In this document: positions 27,792-36,535 of the stretch, one piece after another
Numbering within the stretch: position 1 is the stretch's first letter
Layout: each line of letters begins with the position of its first letter
From: Variovorax paradoxus
GTDB lineage: Bacteria; Pseudomonadota; Gammaproteobacteria; Burkholderiales; Burkholderiaceae_C
Length of the DNA: 64,000 nucleotides
Direction of reading: 5' to 3'
Assembly: GCF_030815855.1 (NCBI RefSeq)
Contig: NZ_JAUSXG010000001.1
Span: forward strand, 3,472,001 to 3,536,000
Notes under the pieces: model-generated
Database searches by the model: none
Seen by the model: the letters and a program-made list of their open reading frames with translations, nothing else
Told to the model about the DNA's origin: nothing
Program-made: the position numbers and the translations under genes

Positions 27792-29207
27792 TTACAGGGA
27801 GTAGTACATGTCGAACTCGACCGGATGGGTCGCCATGCGGAAGCGCGTGACTTCCTGCATCTTGAGGTCGATGTACGCATCGATGTAGGCATCGGTGAAC
27901 ACGCCGCCCTTGGTCAGGAACGCACGGTCCTTGTCGAGGTATTCCAGCGCTTGGTCGAGGCTGTGGCACACGGTCGGGATCAGCGCGTCTTCTTCCGGCG
28001 GCAGGTGGTACAGGTCCTTGCTGGCGGCTTCGCCCGGATGGATCTTGTTTTCCACGCCGTCGAGGCCCGCCATCAGCAGCGCAGCGAAGCCGAGGTACGG
28101 GTTCATCAGCGGATCGGGGAAGCGCGCTTCGACGCGGCGGCCCTTCGGGTTGGCCACGAACGGGATGCGGATCGAGGCCGAGCGGTTCTTGGCCGAGTAG
28201 GCCAGCTTCACCGGAGCTTCGAAGCCGGGCACCAGGCGCTTGTAGCTGTTGGTGCCGGGGTTTGTGATGGCGTTCAGGGCACGGGCGTGCTTGATGATGC
28301 CGCCGATGTAGTGCAGCGCGAAGTCCGACAGGCCTGCATAGCCGTCGCCGGCGAACAGGTTCTTGCCGTCCTTCCAGACCGACTGGTGCACGTGCATGCC
28401 GGAACCGTTGTCGCCGACGATGGGCTTGGGCATGAAGGTGGCGGTCTTGCCGTAGGCATGGGCCACGTTGTGGATCACGTACTTCTGCAGCTGGACCCAG
28501 TCGGCGCGCTGGACCAGCGTGCTGAACTTGGTGCCGAGTTCCATCTGGCCGGCGTTGGCCACTTCATGGTGATGCACTTCGACCGGGATGCCGAGCGATT
28601 CGAGCACCAGGCACATTTCCGAGCGCATGTCCTGGAAGCTGTCGACCGGGGGAACCGGGAAGTAGCCGCCCTTGACTGCCGGACGATGGCCGGTGTTGCC
28701 GTGCTCGTATTCCTTGTCGGTGTTCCACGAGGCTTCTTCGGAGTCGATCTTGACGAAGCAGCCCGACATGTCGTTCTTCCAGCGAACGCCGTCGAACACG
28801 AAGAATTCGGGTTCCGGACCGAAGTAGGCGGTGTCGCCCAGGCCCGAAGCCTTCATGTACGCCTCGGCGCGCTTGGCGAGCGAACGCGGATCGCGCTCGT
28901 AGGCCTTGCCGTCGGCGGGGTCGATCACGTCGCAGGTCAGGATCAGCGTCGTTTCTTCGAAGAAGGGGTCGATGTTGGCGGTGTTCGGGTCGGGCATGAG
29001 CTGCATGTCCGAAGCTTCGATACCCTTCCAGCCAGCGATGGACGAACCGTCGAACGCGTGGCCCGAGGTGAATTTGTCTTCATCGAAAGCCGAGACCGGC
29101 ACGGTGACGTGCTGCTCTTTGCCACGGGTGTCGGTGAAGCGGAAGTCGATGAACTTGACCTCGTTTTCCTTGACGAGCTTGAGTACATCGGCGACGGTCT
29201 TTGCCAT
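27792..29207 (-). CDS. glnA: type I glutamine synthetase
   Basis: Glutamate-ammonia ligase of 471 residues, a dodecameric enzyme central to ammonium assimilation. It opens [20 protein letters not shown] with the beta-grasp signature SSIAGW. It has the ATP-binding [10 protein letters not shown], the metal-binding [36 protein letters not shown] [10 protein letters not shown] and the adenylylation segment [10 protein letters not shown] with the target Tyr near residue 400. This is the GSI-beta class regulated by adenylylation. Start ATG follows AGGAGA. A sigma-54 promoter and an NtrC site lie upstream; a strong terminator follows. Confidence 0.97.
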   Translation of the reverse strand: MAKTVADVLKLVKENEVKFIDFRFTDTRGKEQHVTVPVSAFDEDKFTSGHAFDGSSIAGWKGIEASDMQLMPDPNTANIDPFFEETTLILTCDVIDPADGKAYERDPRSLAKRAEAYMKASGLGDTAYFGPEPEFFVFDGVRWKNDMSGCFVKIDSEEASWNTDKEYEHGNTGHRPAVKGGYFPVPPVDSFQDMRSEMCLVLESLGIPVEVHHHEVANAGQMELGTKFSTLVQRADWVQLQKYVIHNVAHAYGKTATFMPKPIVGDNGSGMHVHQSVWKDGKNLFAGDGYAGLSDFALHYIGGIIKHARALNAITNPGTNSYKRLVPGFEAPVKLAYSAKNRSASIRIPFVANPKGRRVEARFPDPLMNPYLGFAALLMAGLDGVENKIHPGEAASKDLYHLPPEEDALIPTVCHSLDQALEYLDKDRAFLTKGGVFTDAYIDAYIDLKMQEVTRFRMATHPVEFDMYYSL

Positions 29208-29254
29208 CAGTTTCTCCTGAGTTGGATGGTGGTTGGAAATACAGGGACGGGGGA

Positions 29255-29270
29255 TGCAGTTTCTGTGCCA
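29255..29270 (-). promoter_or_regulatory. sigma-54 promoter of glnA
   Basis: Minus-strand TGGCACAGAAACTGCA fits the -24/-12 consensus TGGCAC-N5-TTGC closely, with the GG and GC pairs at the required 10-nt spacing. The start point would fall near 29245, giving a leader of about 38 nt before the glnA ATG. It is paired with the NtrC-type site 60-90 bp upstream. Confidence 0.8.
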
Positions 29271-29330
29271 TTGTCGCCCCTCGCGGGGAGGCTCCGGCGG
29301 CAGGTGCAAACCCCAAAAAAAGGCGAATAA

Positions 29331-29346
29331 TCACCAATTTGGTGCC
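29331..29346. promoter_or_regulatory. NtrC-binding site upstream of glnA
   Basis: TCACCAATTTGGTGCC matches the NtrC palindrome TGCACCA-N3-TGGTGCA at all central bases. A second, poorer half-site (GCACCAATTCTGGGC) begins at 29359, inside the end of the CinA-like gene. It lies about 90 bp upstream of the predicted sigma-54 start point, a normal enhancer distance. Confidence 0.72.
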
Positions 29347-29353
29347 ATTGAAT

Positions 29354-30154
29354 CTAGCGCACCAATTCTGGGCCAAGCTTCGCATCAAAGGCGTGCAACC
29401 CTTCGATGAGCTGGGTATAGGCGGCTTCCAGGCGGCCGGGGTCGCCTTTGACGCCCAATTCGATGTGGCGGCCGTACGCGGGATGGTCGACGCTCGGCAG
29501 GCTGAACACCTTGATGCCCGGATGCGCGGCTTCGATGGCGAGCATCAGAGGGGTGAGCGTTGCTTCCATGGCACCGAAAACAATGACCGACTTTTCGGCC
29601 GACTGCCCGCTGGTGAACAAGGCCGAATAGCGGCTGTCGAGCACCGATTCGATCATCGGCCAGGCCATGACCGGGAAGCCCGGCACGAAATGGACGTGAT
29701 CGACGCTGAACCCCGGGATCTTGTTGTACGGGTTGCGGATGATCGCCGCACCCTTCGGGAACACGCCCATGTTGAGGCGATGAATGTTGTCGGGCCGGTC
29801 CGGCTCGTAGGCAATGCCCTGCTCGCGCGCGGTGTCCTGCATGCGCTCTCGAATCAGCGCTTCGGCCTCGGGATGCAGCTCGAGCGGCACCTGCAAGGCC
29901 TGGGCGGCGCACTGACGGGTGTGGTCGTCCGGCGTGGCGCCGATCCCGCCGGTCGAGAAAACGATGTCCCCCGAAGCAAAGGCCCGGCCGAGCGCGGCCG
30001 TGATGCGCGCGGGCTCGTCGCCCACGTATTCGGCCCAGCCCAACTGCAGCCCGCGCGCGGCAAGCAGTTCGATGACCTTGGGCATGTGCTTGTCGGCACG
30101 CTTGCCTGAAAGAATTTCGTCGCCGACAACGATCAGGCCGAATGCGCGGGTCAT
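29354..30154 (-). CDS. CinA-like molybdopterin-binding domain protein
   Basis: A 266-residue protein of the MoCF_biosynth/CinA N-terminal (COG1058) family. It has FGLIVVGDEILSGKRADKH at the start, FSTGGIGATPDDHTRQCAAQ in the middle and ENxP-type NPYNKIPGFSV. It lacks the C-terminal pyrazinecarboxamide-deamidase (nicotinamide-nucleotide amidase) domain of full CinA, as is common for this stand-alone form. The biochemical activity is uncertain. The ATG at 30154 overlaps the upstream EI24 gene stop as ATGA, which decides between it and an ATG four codons earlier. Confidence 0.85.
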   Translation of the reverse strand: MTRAFGLIVVGDEILSGKRADKHMPKVIELLAARGLQLGWAEYVGDEPARITAALGRAFASGDIVFSTGGIGATPDDHTRQCAAQALQVPLELHPEAEALIRERMQDTAREQGIAYEPDRPDNIHRLNMGVFPKGAAIIRNPYNKIPGFSVDHVHFVPGFPVMAWPMIESVLDSRYSALFTSGQSAEKSVIVFGAMEATLTPLMLAIEAAHPGIKVFSLPSVDHPAYGRHIELGVKGDPGRLEAAYTQLIEGLHAFDAKLGPELVR

Positions 30155-31032
30155 GGGGATTTCCATTGAGAAAGAACGGCCTGGTCGGCTTCGATGGCCG
30201 CAGGTGCGCCGCCGCCGGACGAAGCGGCAGCCGCCCCCCGCTGTGCGCGCAGTTGCGCCAGAGCATCGAGGCAGTAGTGGCCGAACCAGAGCGACGAAAA
30301 GGCGAATACCAGCGTGTAGATCCAGATCGCGAGCGGCACGAGCACGAAAAAGGCGGCCGCAAACAGCAGGCCGGACGCCCAGACAATGCTGGGCGCGGCA
30401 CCCAGGTAGCCGCACAGCACGCCGATGCACAGCAGCGGCAGCCGGTGCGAGCGCAGGAGGGTGGCGCGCTCTTCGGGGCTTGCGTGTTCGGCCAGCGCGT
30501 CGAAGCTCATCACGCGGTAGGTGAGCCAGCCCCAGATCAACGGTGGCAGGATGAGCACCAGCGGCGGAATCAGCCAGAGCGGCATCGAGACCACGAGCGC
30601 CACCAGCGCCAGCACCGTGAGGCCGAGCGAACGCGCCATGCTGCCGAAGAAAGAGGCGCCCTTCTTGTGCTCGAGCGCGGGAAAACGGCGGTGCGCCACC
30701 AGTGCCGTGAGCGGCGCCGCCATGAGGCCGGCCACGATCAGCAAGGACACCACGACGATCAACGGGGTGGCGGCGACCACCACCACCAACGGCGCCAGCA
30801 CGGAGGTGACGTCGCCCGAAAAGAGCCGCCCGATCCAGCCCCAGAAGCTCGACAGCAGAGGCCAGGCCTCGAGCGCCTCGCGGGTCCATGCGACTGTCGC
30901 GTCCCAGTAGAAATAGCCGAAACCCGCAGCCAACAGCACCATGAGGGCGAGTGGCAGCAGAGAGAGCACGATCACGCGCGGCAGCATGCAATACGCCACC
31001 GCGCGCCAGAAGGAATCGAGGAGCAGGCGCAT
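30151..31032 (-). CDS. EI24/CysZ-like membrane protein
   Basis: Polytopic inner-membrane protein of 293 residues with about five hydrophobic helices. It fits the EI24 domain family: MRLLLDSFWRAVAYCMLPRV at the start, the loop APLTALVAHRRFPALEHKKG, and MPLWLIPPLVLILPPLIWGW. CysZ members carry sulfate, but distant EI24 proteins like this have no known substrate. The C-terminal tail is Ala/Gly-rich. It overlaps the next gene by ATGA. Confidence 0.8.
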   Translation of the reverse strand: MRLLLDSFWRAVAYCMLPRVIVLSLLPLALMVLLAAGFGYFYWDATVAWTREALEAWPLLSSFWGWIGRLFSGDVTSVLAPLVVVVAATPLIVVVSLLIVAGLMAAPLTALVAHRRFPALEHKKGASFFGSMARSLGLTVLALVALVVSMPLWLIPPLVLILPPLIWGWLTYRVMSFDALAEHASPEERATLLRSHRLPLLCIGVLCGYLGAAPSIVWASGLLFAAAFFVLVPLAIWIYTLVFAFSSLWFGHYCLDALAQLRAQRGAAAASSGGGAPAAIEADQAVLSQWKSP

Positions 31033-31070
31033 TGGGTGCGAAGGATAACCGCCCCGGATCGGCCCGGCGT

Positions 31071-32045
31071 TCAGCCGCGGCCGACCATTCGCTTCAGGCC
31101 GAACCATTGCTGGGCCCAGAAACCGCTGCCGTAGTCGCGCACCCGTCCGTCGGCGCCGGGCTCGACCTGGTCGCGGATGCCGGTCGGGTCGTAGCGTTGC
31201 TCGAAGTTCGCGGTGCGAAAGAGCATGTCCCACCAGGGCAGCAGCACGCCGAAGTTGTGGCCGCCGAGCGTGTGGGCGCCGCGCGACTCGTGGCCCAGCC
31301 CGATGCTGTGGTGCAGCCTGTGAAAGCGCGGGCTGATCCACAGCCGCTCGCCAATGGCGCCGAAGCCGAGCTTCAGGTTGGCGTGCTGCAGGCTTTCGCT
31401 CAGTTGCGTGAACGCGACGAACGCAATGAACTGGCCGGGCGCCACGCCGATGAGCTGCGCAACGATGACGATGAGCGTGTCGTGGACGATGTCGTCGAGC
31501 AGATGGTTGCGGTCATCGCTCCACATGGTCATCTGGCGCTGCGAATGGTGCAGCGAGTGCAGGCCCCACCACCAGTTGAGCTGGTGCTGGCCGCGATGAA
31601 TCCAGTAGCCGACGAAGTCGAGCACCACGAGATAGATCGCAAAGGCAACCCACGGCACGTCGGTGACGCCGGGCCAGGCTTCGTCCAGGTGGAAAGTGCC
31701 CCATCCCGCGGTGCGCAGGCTCCCGATGGCCTCGTCGAAAAACGGCTCGAGCGTGAAGAACATGGCCAGCCGGAACACGCCGAGGCGATGGATCAGCGTG
31801 TAGAGCACGTCGATGCGGATGGCGCGGCGGTCGGTCACGGGCTCGACGGCGCGCCAACGCTGCAGCGGCCCGATGACCGCGAGCAGGACCACGACCTGGA
31901 TGAGCCCGACGAGCAGCCAGCCGGTGGCGTCGAAGGCGTCTTCGGTCCAGCCGCCGAGGCCGACCGCATAGACCAGCGGCTGAATCAGGATTTCGAAGAA
32001 CCAGCCCTGCAGCGCGGAAAAGGAATCCGTCAACCAATCGATCAC
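31071..32045 (-). CDS. fatty-acid hydroxylase / sterol desaturase family enzyme
   Basis: Membrane di-iron oxygenase of 324 residues. The diagnostic His boxes are HRGQH (near residue 155), HSLHH (about 168) and HRLHH (about 250), within an otherwise hydrophobic protein of four to five helices. Family members hydroxylate or desaturate lipids; the substrate here is unknown. GTG start, 11 nt after the polysaccharide-deacetylase gene on the same strand. It could be cotranscribed with that gene. Confidence 0.88.
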   Translation of the reverse strand: MIDWLTDSFSALQGWFFEILIQPLVYAVGLGGWTEDAFDATGWLLVGLIQVVVLLAVIGPLQRWRAVEPVTDRRAIRIDVLYTLIHRLGVFRLAMFFTLEPFFDEAIGSLRTAGWGTFHLDEAWPGVTDVPWVAFAIYLVVLDFVGYWIHRGQHQLNWWWGLHSLHHSQRQMTMWSDDRNHLLDDIVHDTLIVIVAQLIGVAPGQFIAFVAFTQLSESLQHANLKLGFGAIGERLWISPRFHRLHHSIGLGHESRGAHTLGGHNFGVLLPWWDMLFRTANFEQRYDPTGIRDQVEPGADGRVRDYGSGFWAQQWFGLKRMVGRG

Positions 32046-32055
32046 GGCGGCAGCC

Positions 32056-32895
32056 TCAGGGGTGGGACGCGATCCAGGCGCGGTATTGCGGATGCTGGCG
32101 CAGCGTCTCGAAGCAGAAGCCCTTGGCCTTCAGGCCGACGATCAGCGGTTCGAGGTCGGCGGGCGCCCAAGGGTCCTTGCGCGACCAGATGCCCAGGTGC
32201 GCGAGCAGGATGTCGCCGGGGCGGATGGTCTCCAGCGCCTGCGCGAGGAGCTTTGCATTGCTGAATGTCTCGCTCGGCAACTCGTCGCCCAGGAAACCGG
32301 CCGGTGACCAGCCCACGTGCTCGAAGCCGCAGGCCTTGGCCGCGGCAAGCAGCTTGGGCGAGGTCTTGCCGCCCGGCGCACGGTACAGCGGCAGCGGCTT
32401 CTTGCCGGTGATGATGGCCAGCCGCTCGGAGGCCTTGCCGATGTTGGCGCAGTACTCGGCCGCGCTCCAGGTGAATTCGCGCCCCGCCAGCGCGCCCGCC
32501 GTGGGCTTGATGCGGAAGCTCGGCGTCACGCCCTTGAGATCGCCGCGCCAGTACGCGTGGTCGTAGGTGTGCGAGGCGAATTCGTGGCCTTCGGCCGCCC
32601 TCGCCTTCCACCAGGGCGCCCAGTGGCTGTCGAGACTGTCGCCATCGGTTTGCGTGCGCTCGGCGGCCGCAAAGAAGGTGACGCGAACGTTCTGGCGCTT
32701 GAGCACCTCGGCCACCAGCGGTGCAACGCCCATGTGGCCGGTGTCGAGCGTCAGGTAGACCGGCTTTTCGCAGGAAGCGCCCTGCGCCCACGCCGCGGGC
32801 ATCGCGGCGCAGCCGATCGCAAGGACGATCCCGGGAACAGCGCGGAACCCGCTGTGCCGGGCTGCCGACGGGACCCGCTCAGATTCTTTTTGCAT
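32056..32895 (-). CDS. exported polysaccharide-deacetylase-like protein
   Basis: A 279-residue secreted NodB-fold protein. The signal peptide ends near MPAAWAQGA. The usual TFDDG motif reads TLDTGHMG, so the first Asp is kept but the metal-binding second Asp is Thr. The His pair motif is intact (SHTYDHAYW), as are the later LYRAPGGKTSP and DILLAHLG motifs. It might use a changed metal site or act on an unusual substrate. The ATG overlaps the YVTN propeller gene by 17 nt, so the two are cotranscribed. Confidence 0.8.
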   Translation of the reverse strand: MQKESERVPSAARHSGFRAVPGIVLAIGCAAMPAAWAQGASCEKPVYLTLDTGHMGVAPLVAEVLKRQNVRVTFFAAAERTQTDGDSLDSHWAPWWKARAAEGHEFASHTYDHAYWRGDLKGVTPSFRIKPTAGALAGREFTWSAAEYCANIGKASERLAIITGKKPLPLYRAPGGKTSPKLLAAAKACGFEHVGWSPAGFLGDELPSETFSNAKLLAQALETIRPGDILLAHLGIWSRKDPWAPADLEPLIVGLKAKGFCFETLRQHPQYRAWIASHP

Positions 32896-33886
32896 GTTCC
32901 AAGGTCCAGACGCCGTGCGGCGAGCGGCCGACATTGACCTGGCGTACGACCTTCTGGCTGGCCAGGTCGACCACGCTGAGCTTCTTGGCCCAGCGCGAGG
33001 TGACGTACAGCGTCTTGCCGTCGGCCGACACGTCCATGCAGTCGGGGCCGCCCGGCACGGGGTACGTCGCAATGACCTTGAGCGTGGCCAGGTCGATCCG
33101 GCTGATGGTGTTGGCCACGCGGTTGCTCACGAAAACGCTCTTGCCGTCGCCGGCCGAACGGAAGGCATGCGCGCCCTTGCCGGTCGGGATCTTGCCGACC
33201 AGCTTGGGCTCGGGGCCCGCCACGTCGAACACCTGCACGCCGTCGCTGCCGGTCAGGCCCACGAGCAGGGTCTTGTCGTTGTGCACGCCGAAAATGTCGG
33301 CCGGCATGGCGCCGGTGGCCATGCGCCAGCGGACGGTCTGCGTGGGCAGGTCGACGGCGATGAGTTCGTCGCTGTCCTGCATGGTCACGTAGGCGACGGT
33401 GCTGGTGTTGTCGATCCAGATGTGGCTGGGCGTCTTGCCGGTGGCAATGCGCTTGGCGAGCTTCAGGTCCTTGCCGTCCCAGCGGTAGACGTCGACGTGG
33501 TTGAGCCGGTTGCCGGCCGTGACGAACCACTTCATGTCGCGCGAGAACTGCAGCTGGTACGGATCGATGATGCCGTAAACCACGCGCTGGACTTCGGCGG
33601 TCTTCGGGTTGAGAAAAGTGAGCGAATCACCCGCCGAATTGGCCACGATGACCGATTTTTCATCGGGCGTCATGTAGATGTGGTGCGGCTCCTTGCCGGT
33701 GGCGATGCGCTGCTTTTCGGTCCAGTCGACCGGATTGATCACGCTGACGCTGGCATCCAGCGAATTGAGCACGAAGATCGGCGGCGGTTCGGGGGGCGCA
33801 GCGGCGGCGGCTTGTGCCGCCCAGACTGTCAGGCAAGAAAACAGGAAGGCCGCGAGGCGGCCATTCGGTCGGGCAAGGAATCGCAA
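32879..33886 (-). CDS. exported YVTN beta-propeller repeat protein
   Basis: A 335-residue periplasmic protein, probably a seven-bladed propeller. A signal peptide (TVWAAQAAAAAPPEPPP) precedes repeated blade motifs such as SVINPVDWTEKQRIATGKEP, VSRIDLATLKVIA-like segments, IYVTSRW-like TLYVTSRWAKKLSVVDLASQ and SVFVSNRVANTISRIDLATL. A TTG start is needed to keep the signal peptide; no nearer ATG exists. It overlaps the deacetylase gene. Such propellers often bind partner proteins or cofactors; the role here is unknown. Confidence 0.82.
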   Translation of the reverse strand: MRFLARPNGRLAAFLFSCLTVWAAQAAAAAPPEPPPIFVLNSLDASVSVINPVDWTEKQRIATGKEPHHIYMTPDEKSVIVANSAGDSLTFLNPKTAEVQRVVYGIIDPYQLQFSRDMKWFVTAGNRLNHVDVYRWDGKDLKLAKRIATGKTPSHIWIDNTSTVAYVTMQDSDELIAVDLPTQTVRWRMATGAMPADIFGVHNDKTLLVGLTGSDGVQVFDVAGPEPKLVGKIPTGKGAHAFRSAGDGKSVFVSNRVANTISRIDLATLKVIATYPVPGGPDCMDVSADGKTLYVTSRWAKKLSVVDLASQKVVRQVNVGRSPHGVWTLEHAKRI

Positions 33887-33964
33887 GGGAAGCTTCCGGA
33901 AGAGTGCTTCCGATTATCAACGGCCCGGCCCGACCGCCGGCTGACCGACGGCGCTTCTGGTGCC

Positions 33965-34699
33965 TTATCCCGGTGTTTTTGCACGCAAGGCCGCAACCTG
34001 CTCGGCGCTGAGCCATCGCCACTGGCCCGGTGCCAGGTCTTCGGGCAGCGCCAGTTGGCCGATGCGCGAACGGTGCAGCCCTTCGACCCGGTTGCCTACC
34101 GCGGCGAGCATGCGCTTGACCTGGTGGTACTTGCCTTCCGTGAGCGTCAGCCGCAGGTGCAGCGGACTGTCCGATTCGCAGGCCGCCGCGCGCACCGGCT
34201 TCGGATCGTCTTCGAGCACCACGCCGGCCAGCAGTTTTTCGATTTGCGCGGCGTCCAGCGGGTGCTTGGCCGTGACCTCGTAGACCTTGGGAACGTGGTG
34301 CTTGGGCGAGCCCATCTTGTGGATGAACTGGCCGTCGTCCGTCAGCAACAGCAGCCCGGTCGTGTCCTGGTCGAGCCGCCCGATGGCCTGCACGCCCTGC
34401 ACCGCGCCCTTGTTGGGCCGCAAGCGCAGCGGCGACGGCAGCAGCGTGTAGATGCTCGGGTAGGTGGACGGCTTTTGCGAGCACTCGGTCCCGGCCGGCT
34501 TGTGCAGCATCAGGTAGGCCTTCTCGTGGTACGCCCACTCGGTGCCCTGGACGGTGAAAAGCAGGCCTTCAGGGTCGAGATCGTCGAACGGGTCGTCGGC
34601 GGTTTTGCCTCCGATGGTCACGTGGCCTTGCTGGATGAGCCCTGCGCACACGCGCCGCGTGCCGAAGCCTTGGGAATAAAGAATGTCTTGCAGGTGCAT
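33965..34699 (-). CDS. rsuA: 16S rRNA pseudouridine synthase RsuA
   Basis: A 244-residue pseudouridine synthase of the RsuA/RluB/E/F class. An N-terminal S4-like RNA-binding part (MHLQDILYSQGFGTRRVCAG) is followed by the catalytic motif QAIGRLDQDTTGLLLLTDDG with the nucleophile Asp, and by KVYEVTAKHPL and GKYHQVKRMLAAVGNRVEGL. It modifies U516 of 16S rRNA in E. coli; the same target is assumed. ATG start. Confidence 0.9.
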   Translation of the reverse strand: MHLQDILYSQGFGTRRVCAGLIQQGHVTIGGKTADDPFDDLDPEGLLFTVQGTEWAYHEKAYLMLHKPAGTECSQKPSTYPSIYTLLPSPLRLRPNKGAVQGVQAIGRLDQDTTGLLLLTDDGQFIHKMGSPKHHVPKVYEVTAKHPLDAAQIEKLLAGVVLEDDPKPVRAAACESDSPLHLRLTLTEGKYHQVKRMLAAVGNRVEGLHRSRIGQLALPEDLAPGQWRWLSAEQVAALRAKTPG

Positions 34700-34707
34700 G
34701 GAAATGA

Positions 34708-34745
34708 AAAAAGCGGCCGCGCCGGCATGGCACGACCGCCTTTTA
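34708..34745 (-). terminator. terminator after gamma-glutamyltransferase
   Basis: On the minus strand a GC-rich hairpin (GGCGGTCGTGCC pairing with GGCGCGGCCGC, one bulge and two G-U pairs) is followed by a six-U run. It begins 11 nt past the ggt stop and lies just before rsuA. Confidence 0.68.
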
Positions 34746-34755
34746 GTTTGCAGGA

Positions 34756-36492
34756 TCAGTAGCCGGCGGCAAGGCCGGTGTTGCGGCGCGGGTCGTTCGC
34801 GCCGTAGAAGCGGTTGGCGCCGACCGGCTTGCCGCCCAGCGACGGCGCGCCGACGATGATCGCCGCGAGGTGGTTGGCCGGCTGCGGCACGCCCAGGTTG
34901 TGGCCCATGTCGGTCAGGATCTTCCGGGTGTCGGGGCTGATCGCGAAGGTTTCGACGTTGGTCACGTCAGGCAGCCATTGCTGGTGGAAGCGCGGCGCAT
35001 CGACGGCTTCCTGCACGTTCATGCCGTAGTCGACCACGTTCAGGATGGTGTGCAGCACCGCGGTGATGATGCGGCTGCCGCCGGGCGTGCCGACCACGAA
35101 CACGGGCTTGCCGTCCTTGGAGACGATGGTCGGGCTCATCGAACTGAGCGGGCGCTTGCCCGGGGCGATGGCATTGGCCTCGCCCTGCACCAGGCCGTAC
35201 ATGTTGGGCACGCCGATCTTGGCGGTGAAGTCGTCCATCTCGTTGTTCAGCAGCACGCCGGTCTTGTCGGCCGTGACCTTGGCGCCGAACCAGTCGTTGA
35301 GCGTGTAGGTCACCGACACCGCATTGCCCTGCTGGTCGGTGATGGAGTAGTGGGTGGTGTTGCTGCCTTCGTGCGGCGCCACGCCGGGCTTGATGTCCTT
35401 GGAGATGCCGGCCTTCTTGGGGTCGATGGCGGCGCGGATCTTCTCGGCATAGCCCTTGTCGAGCAGGCGATCGAGCGGGTTCTTCACGAAGTCGGGGTCA
35501 CCCAGGTAGCTGTTGCGGTCCACGTAGGCGTGGCGCATGGCTTCGATCTGGTAGTGCACCGACTCGGCCGAGCGAAAGCCCAGCTCCTTGAGCGGGTAGC
35601 CCTCGAGGATGTTGAGCATTTCGCAGATGATCACGCCGCCCGAGCTCGGCGGTGGCGCCGACACCACGCGGTAGCCGCGGTAGTCGCATTCGACCGGTGC
35701 CAGTTCGCGCGTCTTGTACTGGTCGAGGTCGGCCTGGGTGATGATGCCCTTGCCGGCCTGGCTCGACGCCACGATCGCCTGCCCCACCCAGCCTTTGTAG
35801 AAACCATCGACACCCTTGGCGCTGACGGCCCGCAGCGTCTTGGCGAGGTCTTTCTGCACCAGCTTCTGGCCGACCGCGAAAGGCTCGCCCTTGTTCAGGA
35901 AGATGGCGCCGGAGACCGGGTCCTTCTTGAAGTCGTTGGTGGAGGTGCGCAGCATGTCGATGTCGCCCTGCTCCAGCGCAAAGCCCTTGTCGGCCAGCTG
36001 GATCGAGGGGGCGATCAGGTCGGCGCGCTTCATGGTGCCGTACTTCTCGCGTGCGTATTCCATGCCCGACACGGTGCCGGGCACGCCCACGGCAAGATGC
36101 CCGTTGGTGCTCAGGCCCTTGATGACGTTGCCGTCCTTGTCGAGGTACATGTTGGCCGTGGCGGCCAGCGGAGCCTTCTCACGGAAGTCGAGAAAGGTCT
36201 TGCGCCCGTCGGCCAACTGCACGGTCATGAAACCGCCGCCGCCGAGGTTGCCGGCGGCCGGATACACCACGGCCAGCGCATAGCCCACGGCGACCGCCGC
36301 ATCGACCGCGTTGCCGCCGCGCTTGAGCACATCGACACCGACCTTCGTGGCCAGGTGCTGTGCGCTCACGACCATGCCGTGCTCGGCCGCAACCGGCGCT
36401 TGCGATGCGGCGTTCGAAGCGCTTGCGCCCGCCAGAACGAGCGCGGCCGCCACCGCGGCGCGCAATGTCGGGGTCCAGTGGAGTTGCTGCAT
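34756..36492 (-). CDS. ggt: gamma-glutamyltransferase
   Basis: Periplasmic N-terminal-nucleophile hydrolase of 578 residues that cleaves glutathione and transfers the gamma-glutamyl group. A signal peptide ends near ASASNAAS. The large subunit carries AVDAAVAVGYALAVVYPAAG and LDFREKAP. Autocleavage should occur before the Thr in HEGSNTTHYSITDQQGNAVS, giving a small subunit with SSMSPTIVSKDGKP and VGTPGGSRIITAVL (oxyanion Gly-Gly). All key motifs are intact. The ATG MQQLHWTP was chosen because it gives a proper signal peptide. Confidence 0.93.
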   Translation of the reverse strand: MQQLHWTPTLRAAVAAALVLAGASASNAASQAPVAAEHGMVVSAQHLATKVGVDVLKRGGNAVDAAVAVGYALAVVYPAAGNLGGGGFMTVQLADGRKTFLDFREKAPLAATANMYLDKDGNVIKGLSTNGHLAVGVPGTVSGMEYAREKYGTMKRADLIAPSIQLADKGFALEQGDIDMLRTSTNDFKKDPVSGAIFLNKGEPFAVGQKLVQKDLAKTLRAVSAKGVDGFYKGWVGQAIVASSQAGKGIITQADLDQYKTRELAPVECDYRGYRVVSAPPPSSGGVIICEMLNILEGYPLKELGFRSAESVHYQIEAMRHAYVDRNSYLGDPDFVKNPLDRLLDKGYAEKIRAAIDPKKAGISKDIKPGVAPHEGSNTTHYSITDQQGNAVSVTYTLNDWFGAKVTADKTGVLLNNEMDDFTAKIGVPNMYGLVQGEANAIAPGKRPLSSMSPTIVSKDGKPVFVVGTPGGSRIITAVLHTILNVVDYGMNVQEAVDAPRFHQQWLPDVTNVETFAISPDTRKILTDMGHNLGVPQPANHLAAIIVGAPSLGGKPVGANRFYGANDPRRNTGLAAGY

Positions 36493-36535
36493 GGAGAAAA
36501 TCCCTCGTTGAGTTCGGTGATGGAGAACGGTAATG

